In this document: positions 13,001 through 28,000 of the stretch, piece after piece
Layout of the letters: every line of letters begins with the position of its first letter
Position numbering within the stretch: the first letter of the stretch is position 1
Source: Siphonodentalium dalli
Taxonomy: Eukaryota > Mollusca > Scaphopoda > Gadilida > Siphonodentaliidae
DNA: 64,000 nt
Assembly (NCBI GenBank): GCA_032622095.1
Contig: CP136061.1
Location: 202,486,244 to 202,550,243 of the forward strand
Reading direction: 5' to 3'
Made by a program: the position numbers and the translations under genes
The notes under the pieces: model-generated
The model's database searches: none
What the model saw: the letters and a program-made list of their open reading frames with translations, nothing else
Told to the model about the DNA's origin: nothing

Positions 13001-16000
13001 TTGTTAGGCCAGTACATTCTCTTATATATGCGAGGCTCCCTATGGAAGACTCACATATATAAGGGTATGCATTGGCACAGAGTTTTCGCAAAAATTTCAG
13101 GAAGCTCCAGTCATGGAAGAGTTAAATGCCATCTGCGGAAGGTCATATTTCCTAAACATACCTCTAAATGAATAATATACCCTTCCAATGTATACTTATT
13201 TAACTACAGTAATGTCCTAAATAATCAATCCCTAAACCACAGCCGAATTATGGGAAATTTCATTTAACTACCGTAATGTCCTAAATAATCTACCCCTAAA
13301 TCACAGCAGAATTATGGGAAATTTCATTTAACTACAGTAATGTCCTAAATAATCGACCCCTAAACCACAGCAGAATTTTGGGAAATTTCATTTAACTACA
13401 GTTTTGTCCTAAATAATCGACCCCTAAATCACAGTAGTATTATGGTGAATTTTTCAGGATTTAGTCTGAAATATGGCATGCTCTCGGTGAGAGCTTTCCG
13501 ATGAATGGCAGCAAGCCATATTTCCGATTAAATCCTGAAAAATTTCCCATAATTCTGCTGTGGTTATAGGGTCTTATACTTTGGGCATTACTGTACAGGA
13601 GAGCTAAAGAATGGGTTAAATACCTGAGATTTGTTGCTTTCATCTTCGCATAGAGGAACTCAAAGTTGAGGAGACATTCGTGCTTGAGGTTATCCCAGTC
13701 ATGTGACTGTACCCTGTGCATCGGAAGGTTGTTTAGCTTCCTAGTATTGTAATGCTGACCATACTTTATTGGCTGTGCTGATACATGGCGGTCTGCTGTA
13801 CACTCAACTCCATCCTTGTTAGTGTAAGGCTTTGATTTTCCTGTCAATATAGATATTAATTAAATAATGATGAAAGTTATCCAACATGATGTACATGGTT
13901 TTCACTAGGGTTGAAATGTAGGGTTCATTGGGCCTAGGATAGGATGAGCCAACCATGGTTTTGGCCCGTCGTAGCAGATTTTGAAATTCCATGTCCAGAG
14001 AAAAAAAACCTATTTCCTTGCACCAGAGAATAATTCTGGGTGGTTGTATTGGGCAATAAAATTACCACGGCGCTGTTTATTTGAAAATCACACTACTTAA
14101 CGCGTGGTGCTATTACCATAAATATTAAGACATTTCACTGAATTTATCGTCTATGAACAAGATAACCCTGGTCACAATATGATATGCCATGGTAATATCA
14201 GATCAATCTAATCCTGAACAAGGAATTACTATTTATGAAATTTTCAACGGGACTACCGGTATTTTATAAAAGTTAATATTCATGGCACATGATTATACAT
14301 TCCCATTTAAATTCATAATTTTCTGACAGAAATATATGGATGGATTAATAGATGATTGATTTATCGTACAGTTCATACAAGACGATAGCTCAAAAATATC
14401 TCATATTCATGTTCAACCCTGTCCGGCACATGCCATGGTTTTTTCCTCCACCTGATGGCCACATGGTCTTTCTTGCCAAAACCACAGTTTTGATACGGAA
14501 AGATAAGTTTGTATTTCCATTGTACCCCGATCCCTGATACTTTTGCATTTATCTTTTCCCTCATTTTAATGAATGACTCTTTGAATTTGTTTCGGACAAA
14601 ATTTAAATTGTCAAAGGTAAAACACAGACAGTCGCTTTCCAATGTATGATATATTGCAGTTTGTGACATTAGTGGCCGTGATCGGATTTCAAAAACACGA
14701 CCAGACCTATACAAAACAACTATTTTTATATTGATTTACATTTGCTTTATTTTTTTGAACACCGTTTTACAGACCCTCCACCAGCCTAGGGGAAACCCTG
14801 ATTCACAATACAACTTGGTGGGATATCAGAAATTAATTTGAAACCAAAAGTGTTATATAGACTATATGTTACAGCGTGAATGGCAGGCTTGAACATATAC
14901 GGTAAACAAGTAGTCACTAGGGCCACCTGAAATCAATTTCATGTTATTCAGACCCGTAAGTATGGTCCTGAAAACCTGAATTCGTGTTCAGTCTGGGAAA
15001 GTTTTAATCGGTACTAAATAATTGCAGTACGTTTGTAACATTTGAGATCAAACAGACCTGTTTCCCAGTTCAGATTTCTGATTCATTACCGTAATTGGTA
15101 AATATGTTCAAACATTTGTAAAACACGTGATGCGTTGCAACATAAAACAAGAGCATTGCTAGGGCGTGGCAAATTACGCCCACGTTAATTCCAACAAAGG
15201 GCCATAACTCTGGTTAAAAAGATCATTGATTGTATATAGTCATCGCCCTTGACAACAATGAGAATAGATAATTGATTTATCATACAGTACACACGTTGGA
15301 ATTCAACGTTTGTAATACAACAATATTTATTTCAATGGCTGTAATTCCACATGTGCCACAATGGGTGTGAAATACAGCTTCTTTTCTACCAATCATCATT
15401 TAAATGGTCTGAAGAGACATACAGTAATGCTCTAAGTAATCGACTTCTTAACCACAGCAGAATTATGGATAACTTTTCAGGATTTAGTCGGAAATATGGC
15501 TTGTTGCCATTCATCAGAAAAACTCTCCCCGAGAGCTTTCCGATGAATGGCAACAAGCCATATTCCGACTAAATCCTGAAAAGTTACCCATAATTCTGCT
15601 GTGGTTAAGAAGTCGATTACTTAGAGCATTAATGTAGCTTTGTTGAACGAATCAAATTTGAAAACTTACTACTTGGCAATCTCCTTCATGAGTTATGTTG
15701 AGTATGCGTTGAAGTGGCTCAAATTCTATGGGAGGCCGTTTTCACATTTGTTAAATAATAGGACTTAATTGCAATTGATTTGCGCTTAAGTGCAATTAGT
15801 TGTACACAAATGTAATCGAATTGTGCTTAAGCAAAATTCATTTAACATTATGTGAGCAGCAATTGTGCTTGAGCGCAATTGAAAACTCTGTAATTTAAGT
15901 GCAATTGAATTGTAAGTGCAATTATTTATCACCATAAACAAACTCCCTTTAATTCTTATGAAATAGTCTGCAGGATGACTATCCGGTGCGATTCTTTTGG

Positions 16001-19000
16001 AAAACATAAAACAACCAGCCCAACCTGATTATGAACCTCATCTGATCTTTGAGGAGTGAAACTGGTTATAGCTATTGCACAATTGTGTAGAGATGTAAGT
16101 AATTCCGCTTAAGCGCGACTGAGTTGGCTTACGCGTAAATGTATCATGCTAAAGTCCAATTATTAATAAATGTTAAAACGTCCTCCCATAAATCTCTTTC
16201 ATTTGTGATTACCTGTTTTGACAAGCTTTTGTGAATTTTTGGCATGTGATGCTGTACGTATGATGCAAAATGTATTGAAATTATAACTGACTAATGGTGA
16301 AAACCAAAGTAACTGTTCAATTTGATATATAAATGGAGGGATTATTATTATTATTATTATTATTATTGGCACTATAGTTACCATTTTTGAGGAAAATAAA
16401 TTCAAGTAATTTCTCACCATCTGCCCAGCAGCCACTGAAGAAATCAGCCAGACCTTTGTGTAGTTGTTGTGCATCATTGGTATCTGAGTCACTCACATAG
16501 CGTTCATATGCTGTCTCATGGAACTGTCTGTGATACCAATTAAACACTCGAACACCGTCTGCTTCTCTCTCAACTTTAGAAAAAAACAAAGATACTCATT
16601 TGTAGAAGCAGTAAACCAAATTTGGTAAAACAAATCAGATAAAATTATTGCACTTTACATTGTCACATGGACATGAAAGGATACAAATGAACATAATGAT
16701 GCCCACCATAGTTCATTGAACAATATGTCAAACTTTGCTGCAGAACTTGACCAAAAATAGATGATATTGTTCACAATCGTCAATTGTGAACATACTGTTA
16801 AGACGCTGATAGTAGGGCCCTGCAAATCAGGGATTTCATTTTGAATCTAATCGTGTGAGAGAAATCAAAATCGAATCGAATCTCGAATAAAATCGTTATA
16901 TTGAGTGTATCAACAGTGAAGCAGTGGAACATTTCGGATCTACTTCAGAAAATTAAATTGGTAGATGTAACAAACCAAAAACCTTGCTATCCTGATGAAC
17001 ATAACAAAACACTATCAGAAAGCCACCCCTATTGTGATCACAATGATCCAAGTCCCATAACAATTGCATAATTTGATAAGGCTATGATAAATATTTATAA
17101 TAACTATTTATAAAAACTTCAATTTTTAATGATCACATATCGAAAGTTGTGAATTAGCAATTTTTTCTTTTTGTTGCATTGGTTCATTGATGATTTCAAG
17201 CTTTTGTGCAGCCATGCACTGCCAGAAGTTACGTGATTTTTTCTCGAAAAATTGGTGTCGCCAAAAATTTCACCTTCATGGTATATACTGTAAATTTTGT
17301 GTGACATCACAGTTATGTATGCCCGCCTGTTACCTATACACGATCCGAGATTGGTGCGCAAACACAACATCCCCATTATAAATGCAAACAAGAGCATCGC
17401 CAGGTGGGGCATACAGTAATGCCCTAATTAATCGACTGCTTAACCACAGCAGAATTATGGGTAACTTTTCAGGATTTAGTCGGAAATATGGCTTGTTGCC
17501 ATTCATCGGAAAGCTCTCACCAAGGAGTCGATTAAAAATTAGGGCATTACTGTAATATTTGGTTTTAAAAAATTCACCTAAAAATATAGGAATAAAAGCT
17601 CGGACAAAACTATACATGTTGCAAAAGATTTCTGTCGAAAAAGGGGGATAACTCCACCAAAAAGTCTGACAGACGTCATAATCGCAGGTGCACATGATCC
17701 CATCTATTCAAGGGAAAATCAGGGGAGATTATTCTATTCTACAACTTCATTTTCAGAGATTTGTATATATGGGGAACTAAACTCATATCCTGGATAATAA
17801 AAAGCCTCAAAATATGGTGCTGGACATTTTCAGAATGAGGTCCTCAGAGGGTAAACTTAGAGACGCTACCCCAGTCAGCTTCACTATATTCACCCTCTGG
17901 GGGCCTCATTCTGCTTAGGCCTCATCTTTATTATTAAATTAACAAGTTTTTTAGTTTCTTTAGAAAGTTTCTTTTCAGCTTAGTTTTTCTATATCTCTAT
18001 ATATATATTGACAGATGACACATTGCATAATCACGGTGCCCAATGGGTGGACTTCACCATCTGGAAACTTAAATCTGTGTCTCTGTCTCTCCCATAGCAG
18101 ATGAGGCCATGTAGAATGAGGTCCCCAGAGGGTGAATTTAGTAATGCTATCCTGCTGTACAGGGTTCCCTCACTGAATTCACCCTCTGGGGACCTCATTT
18201 TGCAAATGTCCAGCACCATATTTTGAGGCCTGATAACAAATAGGATTAATTTTTGTCCAGGGTATACATACCAAGGTAGTTCTCGAGATCAGTTTTAATC
18301 CGGATCAGTATTAGTGGGGGTAGCCTCCTGATAGGTGGCGTCCAGTACATATACACATCATTAAGAACATCCTCATCACATGACAGGATATCTTCCAGCT
18401 CAGCAGACGACAAACCACTCCGTGCTACAAAAGAAATAAAATAAGACTTTATAACCAACTTGCTAGAGAAATAAACAAATGATGTACAGTAATGCCCGAA
18501 ATATATGACCCTTTAACCACAGCAGAATTATGGGAAATTTTTCAGGATTTAGTCCGAAATATGGCTTGTTGCCATTCATCGGAAATCTTTTTGAGAGCTT
18601 TCCGATGAATGGCAACAAGCCATTTTCCGTCTAAATCCTGAAAAAATTACCCACGATTCTGCTGTGGTTTAGGGGTCAAGTATTTAAGACATTGATGTAT
18701 AAAGAACTATAAGTGGATAAATGGAAACTGTACTGTTTTAACTTGTAATACTTTAATTGACTAGCAGTATAAATGTTTTTAATAAAAACAAAATTATGGA
18801 TAGGATGTGAAATTATTCATTATTTTGTCCATATAAAAATTACAGCACTTGTATGTGAAATACAAGTGCAGCTTGAGTTTTAGGCCCGGATGCTCAATAT
18901 TCCTCTTATTATAGTTATTGGAGGGTTAGATACAGAAAAAATTGTAAAGAAGCGATTTTAGTGTAATTAAATGGGGATAAATCCCATTATTGAAAATTCA

Positions 19001-22000
19001 GTATTCAAGATGGCGTCAAACATGGCCACCAGACCTGTTACTTCTCACGGATTCGCCGTGAGACTCCCGCTTTCACCATGCATCTCACGGTGTCACGGCG
19101 ACACCTCCTAATCTCACGGTTTGAAACAATCTGATCAAACCAAAAAATAATAAAAAGTTACTTTCGTTTTCATTGTATTATAACGCGGTAAGCGAGAATA
19201 TGCGAGACTACCTGCCCGGGTGTGATTGTTTAGCATCCGGTGCAGACACTGCTGTTACACGATAGCTTGGAGTAGCTGCCATTTGAATGTGCCGCGGGTA
19301 ATTAGTATGGCAATAAATGGTTTGTCACCCACATGTTTTAACAAACAAAGGATGAATGAACCTCACGTTATAAAACTAATATTAACTATGCCAGACTGTT
19401 TTCATATATGGTCATTTATAATTATATATGTCTCAGTAAATTGGCGACAATACATTATATTTTTTAAATGTCTGATTCTGCGGAAAGACAGGCAAAATGC
19501 CGACGATATGATTCAAAGTTGAAGCACTCGTGGTCTCTTGAAATGGTATGATAAAAATCAAAAGAAACATGCGTTCTAGATTTTAAACTTTACAAGTCCG
19601 TTCCTGAATTGTACTTTTTAACATGACAGTTGAAATCTCGTGAGATGTAAATGAAACCGAAAGTAGTTTATCGTTGTTGATACGTCGTGGCCTGCAATGT
19701 TTTCTCTATAAATGAGACAAATTCAGACAATAAAATGTATAACTGCACAATAACTGTTTTCCTGAAGAATACTTTGTTAATTGTTATCAAACTTGCATGT
19801 TTCTGTGTGATAGATAATAAGAAATTTTGTTGAATTTTTTCTTTATTGAAATTAAAAAATGCAAAAGGAGTCCAATGTAAAAAATCTCCCGGACGGTGAC
19901 CCCAATCTCACGGAAACGAGTGACCAATCTCCCGGAAAATATTTTTTGAAGGTAACAGGTCTGATGGCCACCGAAAATAATAGAAATCACAAACATAATA
20001 AGTTGAACAAACTACCTATGGTCGTTTGTTGAACTTATCATCTGAACATTTCCTCAGGGAACTACTCATCAATGAGCATTTAGTATAGAAAGGGTTAATA
20101 TATCTCCTTCGTGTGACACCTGTTCACTCACTCTGTGGGCCATTTGGAAATTATGTCAAGATGAACCAGCTGATTGCTTACCAATCTACATACAAATAGC
20201 TTTCATAATTGTTTATATTTAACCATGATTCTCAAAACACTGGCCTGGTTGCTCCAGTTGGTAATGTGCTTTCTGGATGGTGCTCTCTGTTTTCCCTTGA
20301 CTGTTGAATTATGTAGTTAGGTATCTTTATTTCTGTCTTTTCGTGCTTTAAAATTGCTTTGTGGAACATGAGAAGTCTTTTTAGCTGCCGACTTCTGTAT
20401 AGAGGTGATAATTCTAGCTCAGCTAAAAGTGTGGTTACTGTCCCCCGATCATGCGAATACTCACGGTCTATGAAATTGGCTGCTCACCATTTGTATTTTT
20501 TTATCGACGAAATGGGTCCCATACAGTACAATATTAATCAAGTTGAGGGAGTACAGGGATTAGTATAGATTACAATTGAGGGATTAGCATATGATTGCTG
20601 TTTTATGTTTTTATGACATCCACCGAGATTATGTCCCCAGCACGAATATTGTGATGCTACTCTGCACACCGAGCTAGCATCAATAAATTCAGCCTGTGGG
20701 GATCTCACTTTGCTTAGGCTTCATCTTATCTGGAAGGTATCTTTATTATCAAATTAGCAAGTTTTTTAGTTTCTTTAGAAACTTCTATAGAAAGTTTCTT
20801 TTTCTTTTTTAGTTTAAATTTTTCTCTATATCCCTAAATTGGCAGATGACACAATGCAAAATCGAGGTGCCGAATGGGAGCACATCACCATCGATCTTCA
20901 CTAGCTGGAAATTTAATGAACACTAATACTGAGTCCTTGTCTCCATAAATCAGATATAAGGAGGTCTACCATAGCAGATGAGGCCATGCAGAATGAGGTC
21001 CCCAGAGGGTGAATTTGGTGATGCTTGCCCACTGTGCGGGATAGCGTAACTAAATTCATCCTCTGGGAACCTCACTCTGCAAATGTCCAGCATCATATTT
21101 TGGGGACTGTGCACAAGATATAAAAAAAGTTTGTTGGCTCCAAGTGGTGGAAAGAAAGAAAAGTAAACTTATGGAAGATTTGTACAACAGTTAGCAAGAT
21201 AGTACACAGAGAAACACTCACACACAGCGAGATATCCGAGTGCCCGTGATACCAGCACCGTCCCATGTAGCTTCTCAACCCGAGCAAACAAAGCATGGAT
21301 GATTGACTTGACTGTCGTTTCCAGTCTGGTCTCATCGAGAGGTGTAAAGGATGACCATTTGCTGGCCTCATCAAATGACAACTTCAAATAGAGTGGTATC
21401 GGACTTTTGTGAAAGCTTTGTTCAACTATCTGAATTTGGTCATCTTTTAATGTTCTTTTGATTGCTTGTAGCCAACTTTGGAGAATGGATGTTACATCAT
21501 TGGATGCAAGTTGAGGCACCGCTATCAATGAATCATCATTTTTCATTCTCACCTGAAACAAAGTGACTCAATCAAGTCTGAATTTAATGTGTCTGACAAT
21601 TGCAGAATGAGATCCCTAGAAGGTGAATTTAGTGACACAATCCCCCATAGCGGGCTAGCATCACCAAATTCACCCTCTGTAGAACTAATTCTGCTTAGGC
21701 CTAAGCAGAATGCAGGTCCCCAGAGGGTGAATTTAGTAAGGCTAGCCTGCTGTGTGGGGTAGCATCACTAAATTCACCCTCTGGAGACCTCATTCTGCAA
21801 ATGTCACACACTAAATTCAGGCTTGGACTCAATCAGCCTCGGATCCTTGAGATATTCAGATTACTGGCATTGTTTATCAGCAACACCAATAGGCCAAGCA
21901 AGGTGATATTCCCATTTATCAGGCCTACATACATGCTTAAGAAACACTATGCGATAAATTCGTAGTGAAAATTTTCAATCAGTACGAAATAATTGTGGTA

Positions 22001-25000
22001 CGTTTTTTATACAAGTGAGATTGCAAGCTGCAAAACAGAGTTCAGTCCCCTCGCTATGCTATGTCTGAACGCTGCTGGCATGTGTATTTTCTTATTTAAA
22101 TCTAACATTTTTTATTGAAGTGTTTTGTCACTTACAATTCATTCTGGCTTTATCTAGACAATTTTAAAATGAATATGGACAGTTCAGTTTCTCAGAATAA
22201 TGCAGAATGAATTGTAACATACAAAAGTCTCAAATAAATAAATGTGACATTTCTTCACATTACGTGTAGGTGCGGGCAGCGGTATATGTCCTGCATAGGG
22301 GACTGAACACTGCATGGAGCTGGGTGAGATTGAAGACCCATTTCCCGATTCAAATTTCCATTTCATTACTGTAATGGTTAATGCTTGATTGCATCTGCAA
22401 ACTATGTATATAAATGTGTCTCATTTTATTAATAAATCCAGAGATAGTCGATGCAGAGATGGAATTCTTTTTGGAATGTGCCCCAGAAATAAACAAAAAT
22501 ATCAAATAGCGCATTCACGCATTATTTTCAAACTATTTCAACCTATGGGATATATTTATATTATAATCATAATACTGTGGGGGTTCATTCTTTCTAATTA
22601 AAATTTTTTAAATTGATCAATATTACATCAACTAAATTTGTTAAAAATTATAACTAGAACTGATAGAAATTCAAATATTTTCTGACTTTCTGTCAAATTT
22701 GTAGAACGAAATGGCTATTACATGGAAAATTAGAAAATTTATAACCATAGGGGGGTGTTAGTTTTGGAAATTTCCAACAATTGGTAAATCCGTGTTGGAC
22801 ATCCCCCTCCTAACACGAACCCTCTAACCACGTGCCTCTGTCATCACATATTCACCAAAAAAGTATCCCAACATTAAGTGGATATTTGGCTAAATGAAAC
22901 AAATGCTTGCATGAATATTACCTTCAATGCCGGGAAAAACTCATAGGTAGCATCAGGAAGCGTGGAGACGACAATCCGTATATGACTCGGAAGGGTCTTC
23001 GGTAACCAGTTGAGAAGACGTACACCACCCAGTGGTTCAAATTGATCTAGTGAGTCCAGGAAGAGAACTAAAGGTTTTAATTTCTTGGCTAGAGTAATCG
23101 CTTTGAAAAATCTTAAGATCAAGTCTTCCTCATTCTGAAAATACAAGTAAAATAATTTACAAACAAGAACAACGGCACTAAAATTCATGACAAAACAGTA
23201 ATGTCCTAAATAATCGACTCCATTACCACAGCAGAATTATGGGTAATTGTTCAGGATTTAGTCAGAAATATGGCCATATTTCATACTAAATCCTGAACAA
23301 TTACCCATAATTCTGCTGTGGTTAAGGAGTCGATTATTTAGGGCATTACTGTACATATAATACAACCACTGAAGAACATGTTGGCTCATAATAATATTAT
23401 TATCGTAGATATATTTAAGAATAAATGTAAACAAAAGATGTGAGTGTCCAAATGGAACTAAGGATATCATCTCATGCACTGAGCATATGGCTATACATAA
23501 ATTCTGCAATTGTCCGGCACCATTTTTGAGGCCTGGAGTCTCTGCATACATATTGCAAACACAGGTGCACAGGTTTCCATTGTGGCAAATACAGTAATGT
23601 CCTAAATAATCAACTCCTTAACCACAGCAGAATTATGGGTAACTTTTCAGGATTTAGTCGGAAATATGGATTGTTGCATTCATTGGAAAGTTCTCAGTGA
23701 GAGCTTCCCGATGAATGGCAACAAGCCATATTTCTGACTTAATCCTGAAAAGTTACCCATAATTCTGCTGTGGTTAAGAAGTCGATTATTTAGGTCATTA
23801 GTGTAACCCCTTATTTAATGCAACATCATGGTGCTTCATTGATTTTATTAGAACACATTTACCATCAAACTTTACACGCTCACTTAAAAAATGTTGTTTT
23901 TAAATTTCTATCTATCTGTGAGATTGTTACTGAGATCTGTTGGTTTAAATCTGAAATTTATAATATATATAATGTTGAATGATTATTAGACGTAGCTGTC
24001 TTTTTAACACAAATTAAGAACTGCATATAGGATAAAGTAAAAGATTTTATGTAGCTTAGTGCAAAGCTCTGTTTACTTTTTGAAGTACATTACATTTGTT
24101 ACATGCTTTGCGAAGTTTGTAAGAATTTTGTTGAAGTTGCTATTTTGTTCCATGGTAACTTTTGACAAAACCTATCATGCTTTCATTATAACCCTTTCAT
24201 GATTGGAGCTGTGCTGGTGCAGCATTAAGATCACTCAGAATAACATCATGCTTAATTAACCCTTTAACCCTTTGAGTGCCAGGTCAATTTTTGTATCAAC
24301 CCATATACCCTGTGCCAATGCATTCTCTTATATATGCGAGTCGACCATAGGTCGCCTCGCATATATAAGAGAATGCATTGGCCTAACAATATTTTTTTTT
24401 TTATTATTTTTTTTTTTACAATTTTAATATATTTTATTATATTCTTTAACAGACTTATTGTGTAGGTTTAGGGCCGATTAGATCGGCCCCTGGCACTCAA
24501 AGGGTTAATGATGGGAGCTGCATTGGTGCAGCATTAAGATCATGTGCCAGTGCATTCTTTAATATATCCGAATCTCCCAAAGGACATTTTGGTCAAATTC
24601 AAGCAGTTTTCAACATGATATAAGAAAATTACTTTTCATGATTGAGAATGGATTCAAGAACTCTGTTCCAAAGAATCTCTTAAGTGTTAAAATTATGTAC
24701 CGTGGGTATTGGTTTCGGGGGTGGTCCTGGTATATAGCATAGCTCTATCTGCTCAATTATACTTCTTAACAGTGGAATCAGTGATGAGCTGTGTGGCGTT
24801 GTCCCAATAAATCTGAAATATATGTAGTCAAAAGCTGGAAATTAAACCAAATAAATAAAAATACTGCATTTACAGGCATCTCCATCATCAAATAGCTTAG
24901 AATTTTTAGCTAATATTATATATATTATAATCTATAAATATATTTATTAACTTAATTCTTATAAAGTTTTGGAGAAAAATAATAATAAAAAGCCCAACTG

Positions 25001-28000
25001 ATCCAATTATTCATATATAATTGCGTGTTAACCTTTGACAGCCTTAGTTTATGTCCAGCATTGTCATAACTGCAGGGAGTTTCCTTTGATGTAAACCAGC
25101 AGAAAAAATAGTAGTGATGATCAAAGTACAGTTACCTTATTCTTCTATACAGGACTTTTTTTTTTAAATAATTTTTATTCAGATCTCAATATATAACATC
25201 TCGAGTACATGAAAATAAGTTATATAATTAGTGATGTGTCAATTTGTTTATAGTCCAGGGTGAGTTATATCTCTCTTTGTTAAATAGTGTTGGTGTGGGT
25301 AGAATCTAAAAATGTTATTTCTGGGTTTGTCTCATGTGGGGGATGCCTGGGATCACAGTAATTAGGCAAAAGTAGTCAGGGACCATTCTAAGAGACTTCC
25401 AAACCCCATCCTAGCCCACGCACAAACAATTCGCAGAAATCTTTAAAACTGATTGCGTGATATCCCAGGAGGGAGGTCAGAAGGCACACTGAGTGGCTCC
25501 CAGACAACTTTCCATGCACCTAGGCTGTGATATATGATGTAGAATTCAATTACTATATTTGCTCTATAATTACCATTTAGGATTTAACTTTTGAGGCATA
25601 AGCGCCTTTTTAAAATCTACAAAATTAGAGTGTCGGTTGTTTAAGAAGATTTTCTATCATATTCCATCTTTCATGAAAACAAATTTCTTTCTTTGAATCT
25701 GGATTGGCAGGGAAATAAGTTTATATGGCTTTGTAATTCCGGATTCGATCCATGAATCCCTGGAGTGAGGGATTAATAGGCTACATTTTACATGAATATA
25801 TATATCTCTTATATAAAAGAGGACATATATCAAGTATTGCTGTATTGCAGTTGCTGTCTTGCCCAAAACCTAAGATTACAAATTCTGGTGTAAATTGTGA
25901 AGAGATATTACAAGAATCTTTTAAACTGTCTTGAAATTCAAGTAGTATTGACTTTGAGACTGCGCATTAAAAGAAAAGGTGTAAAATTGTCTCTTTCATA
26001 TTCCCACAAAATGTACATAATTCAGTTTGGATTAGTTTCATGCATTCTAGTGAATTTATATATGACTTTGAAAATTGTGTTTTTGTCTGAGTCACAATAT
26101 CAGAATCTGCATATTGGACAGCGGTGAATTTTTTTTATCTGAATATAAACGTATATAAATGCATTTTTTAAAGCAATTATTCCCTGATTATATGATTTTG
26201 TTATCTACCTGAGAATGACGACTCCCTTTCCATGGAACCAATCCCAGGCTGACTGAGCAGCAGATGCCATGATTGATGTCTTCCCACTTCCTGATTGACC
26301 GTGGACGACCAGAGGTTCATTACTGCTTCCGTTCACAACATAATCTTTTATTCTCTGAAGGAGAAACATGAGGCAACACTATTTATAGTAAGAGTGGTGA
26401 ACAGTGGACATGTGTAATCCTGTGAACCCCACACCCAAATTCAGATGGGGAAAATTATATAATTAAAGTGATTTGAAACACTTTACTTCATCTCAAAGTG
26501 AATATACTTGTTCAACCAGGTATTTCAATGAATTTTGTATCAAATTTGCAGGAAAACAATGGCATTCTTTCATATAAATTAAACAAAGTGATGATCCTTG
26601 TTGACGAAATCATTCTTGTTTGTTTACAGGTAATTTTATAGGCACGAATGAAGGTCTGTTTGTTTACATTTATGTGTTCTATGAATTAATGGATCATTCT
26701 TCAAATGATAGTAGTGGCTGAGTAATAAAATATCATAGTACCCAGAATTTCAAAAGTGGTTAAAAAAAGCATTTTCACAATGTTACCTAAAGTGGAACTT
26801 ACACAGTTCATGAATCTAAACAATATCGGGTGTGCATTGAGAATGATATATACATATTTTAATATGCAGCTAAAATATAAATATTTCATCCAGGACCTGT
26901 GATAAAGATCTACTGGTGAAATCGCACATGCCCTGAGTTTAATTGCAGTTTTAGTGGTGCATTCTTTCACAAAATGATGATCTTTCTATCAATTATCGGT
27001 AACTTAACCCCAAATATCTGTTAAACAAAATATTGATTCACATGTTACAAAAACTTTGAATCGCATTAAAGCAAATTTGATAGTCAAAAGTTTCTCCAAA
27101 TAAGGTATTATTCTGATCATTTTTATAAGAACTGGCCTTTTATGGGAGGTCAAGTTCAGTTTTAATAATTATTTGTTCTTAAGAGCAATTATTTTTTCTT
27201 AAGCACAATTATTTGTGCTTTATAAGCTCAATTATTTGCGCTTAAGCACAAATAATTGTGCTTAAGCGCAAATAATATAATTACACTTAGCACACATAAG
27301 TATTTATGCTAAGCACAATTATTTGCACCTCAAGCGCAAATAAGGAAATTAAAAACCATTACCTAACACACCATGTTGATATTGGCAGAGTCCACTACAC
27401 ATTAGAAGTTCAAACATGGGGAAGGTTATTTAATTTTTGAGTCAAGATCTATATTGATGGGGAGTGAAATGTACATATTTGAGCGTAAGCACATATATTT
27501 GTGCTTAAGCGCAATGTTTTTACGCTTAAGCGTAAATAATTGTGCTTAAGTACAAATAACTGTGCTTAAGCACAAATAATTGCGCTTAATCTGGCTTAAT
27601 CGCAAATAATTATTAAAAGTGAATCTGGCCTCCCATAGCCATTGGCCACCTGCAGTGGTTATATATATAGTGCATTACCTACTTGTAAGAGTGATAGTTC
27701 TCCAAAATATCATAACATAATATAAATATGTCGGCAACAAGTTGTGATGATTTTTAGCCCTATTAAGTTAGGAATATGAAATAACATTGCAAGCTGTCTG
27801 TTCACAGTGAATGTATGTATGGTATTTGATTGTTAATCATCGAATTGATATCTGATGTGCCAAAGTTCCGAATCAAGGTTTTCTTTGAAGGGTTTTAGGT
27901 CTTCTGAATCTATCACGAACTGTGATAAATTGTTACAATGATGCACCACTCTTTCGGCAAATAAGTGCAAACGGATGTCTTTATTCATCTATTGGGGTGT

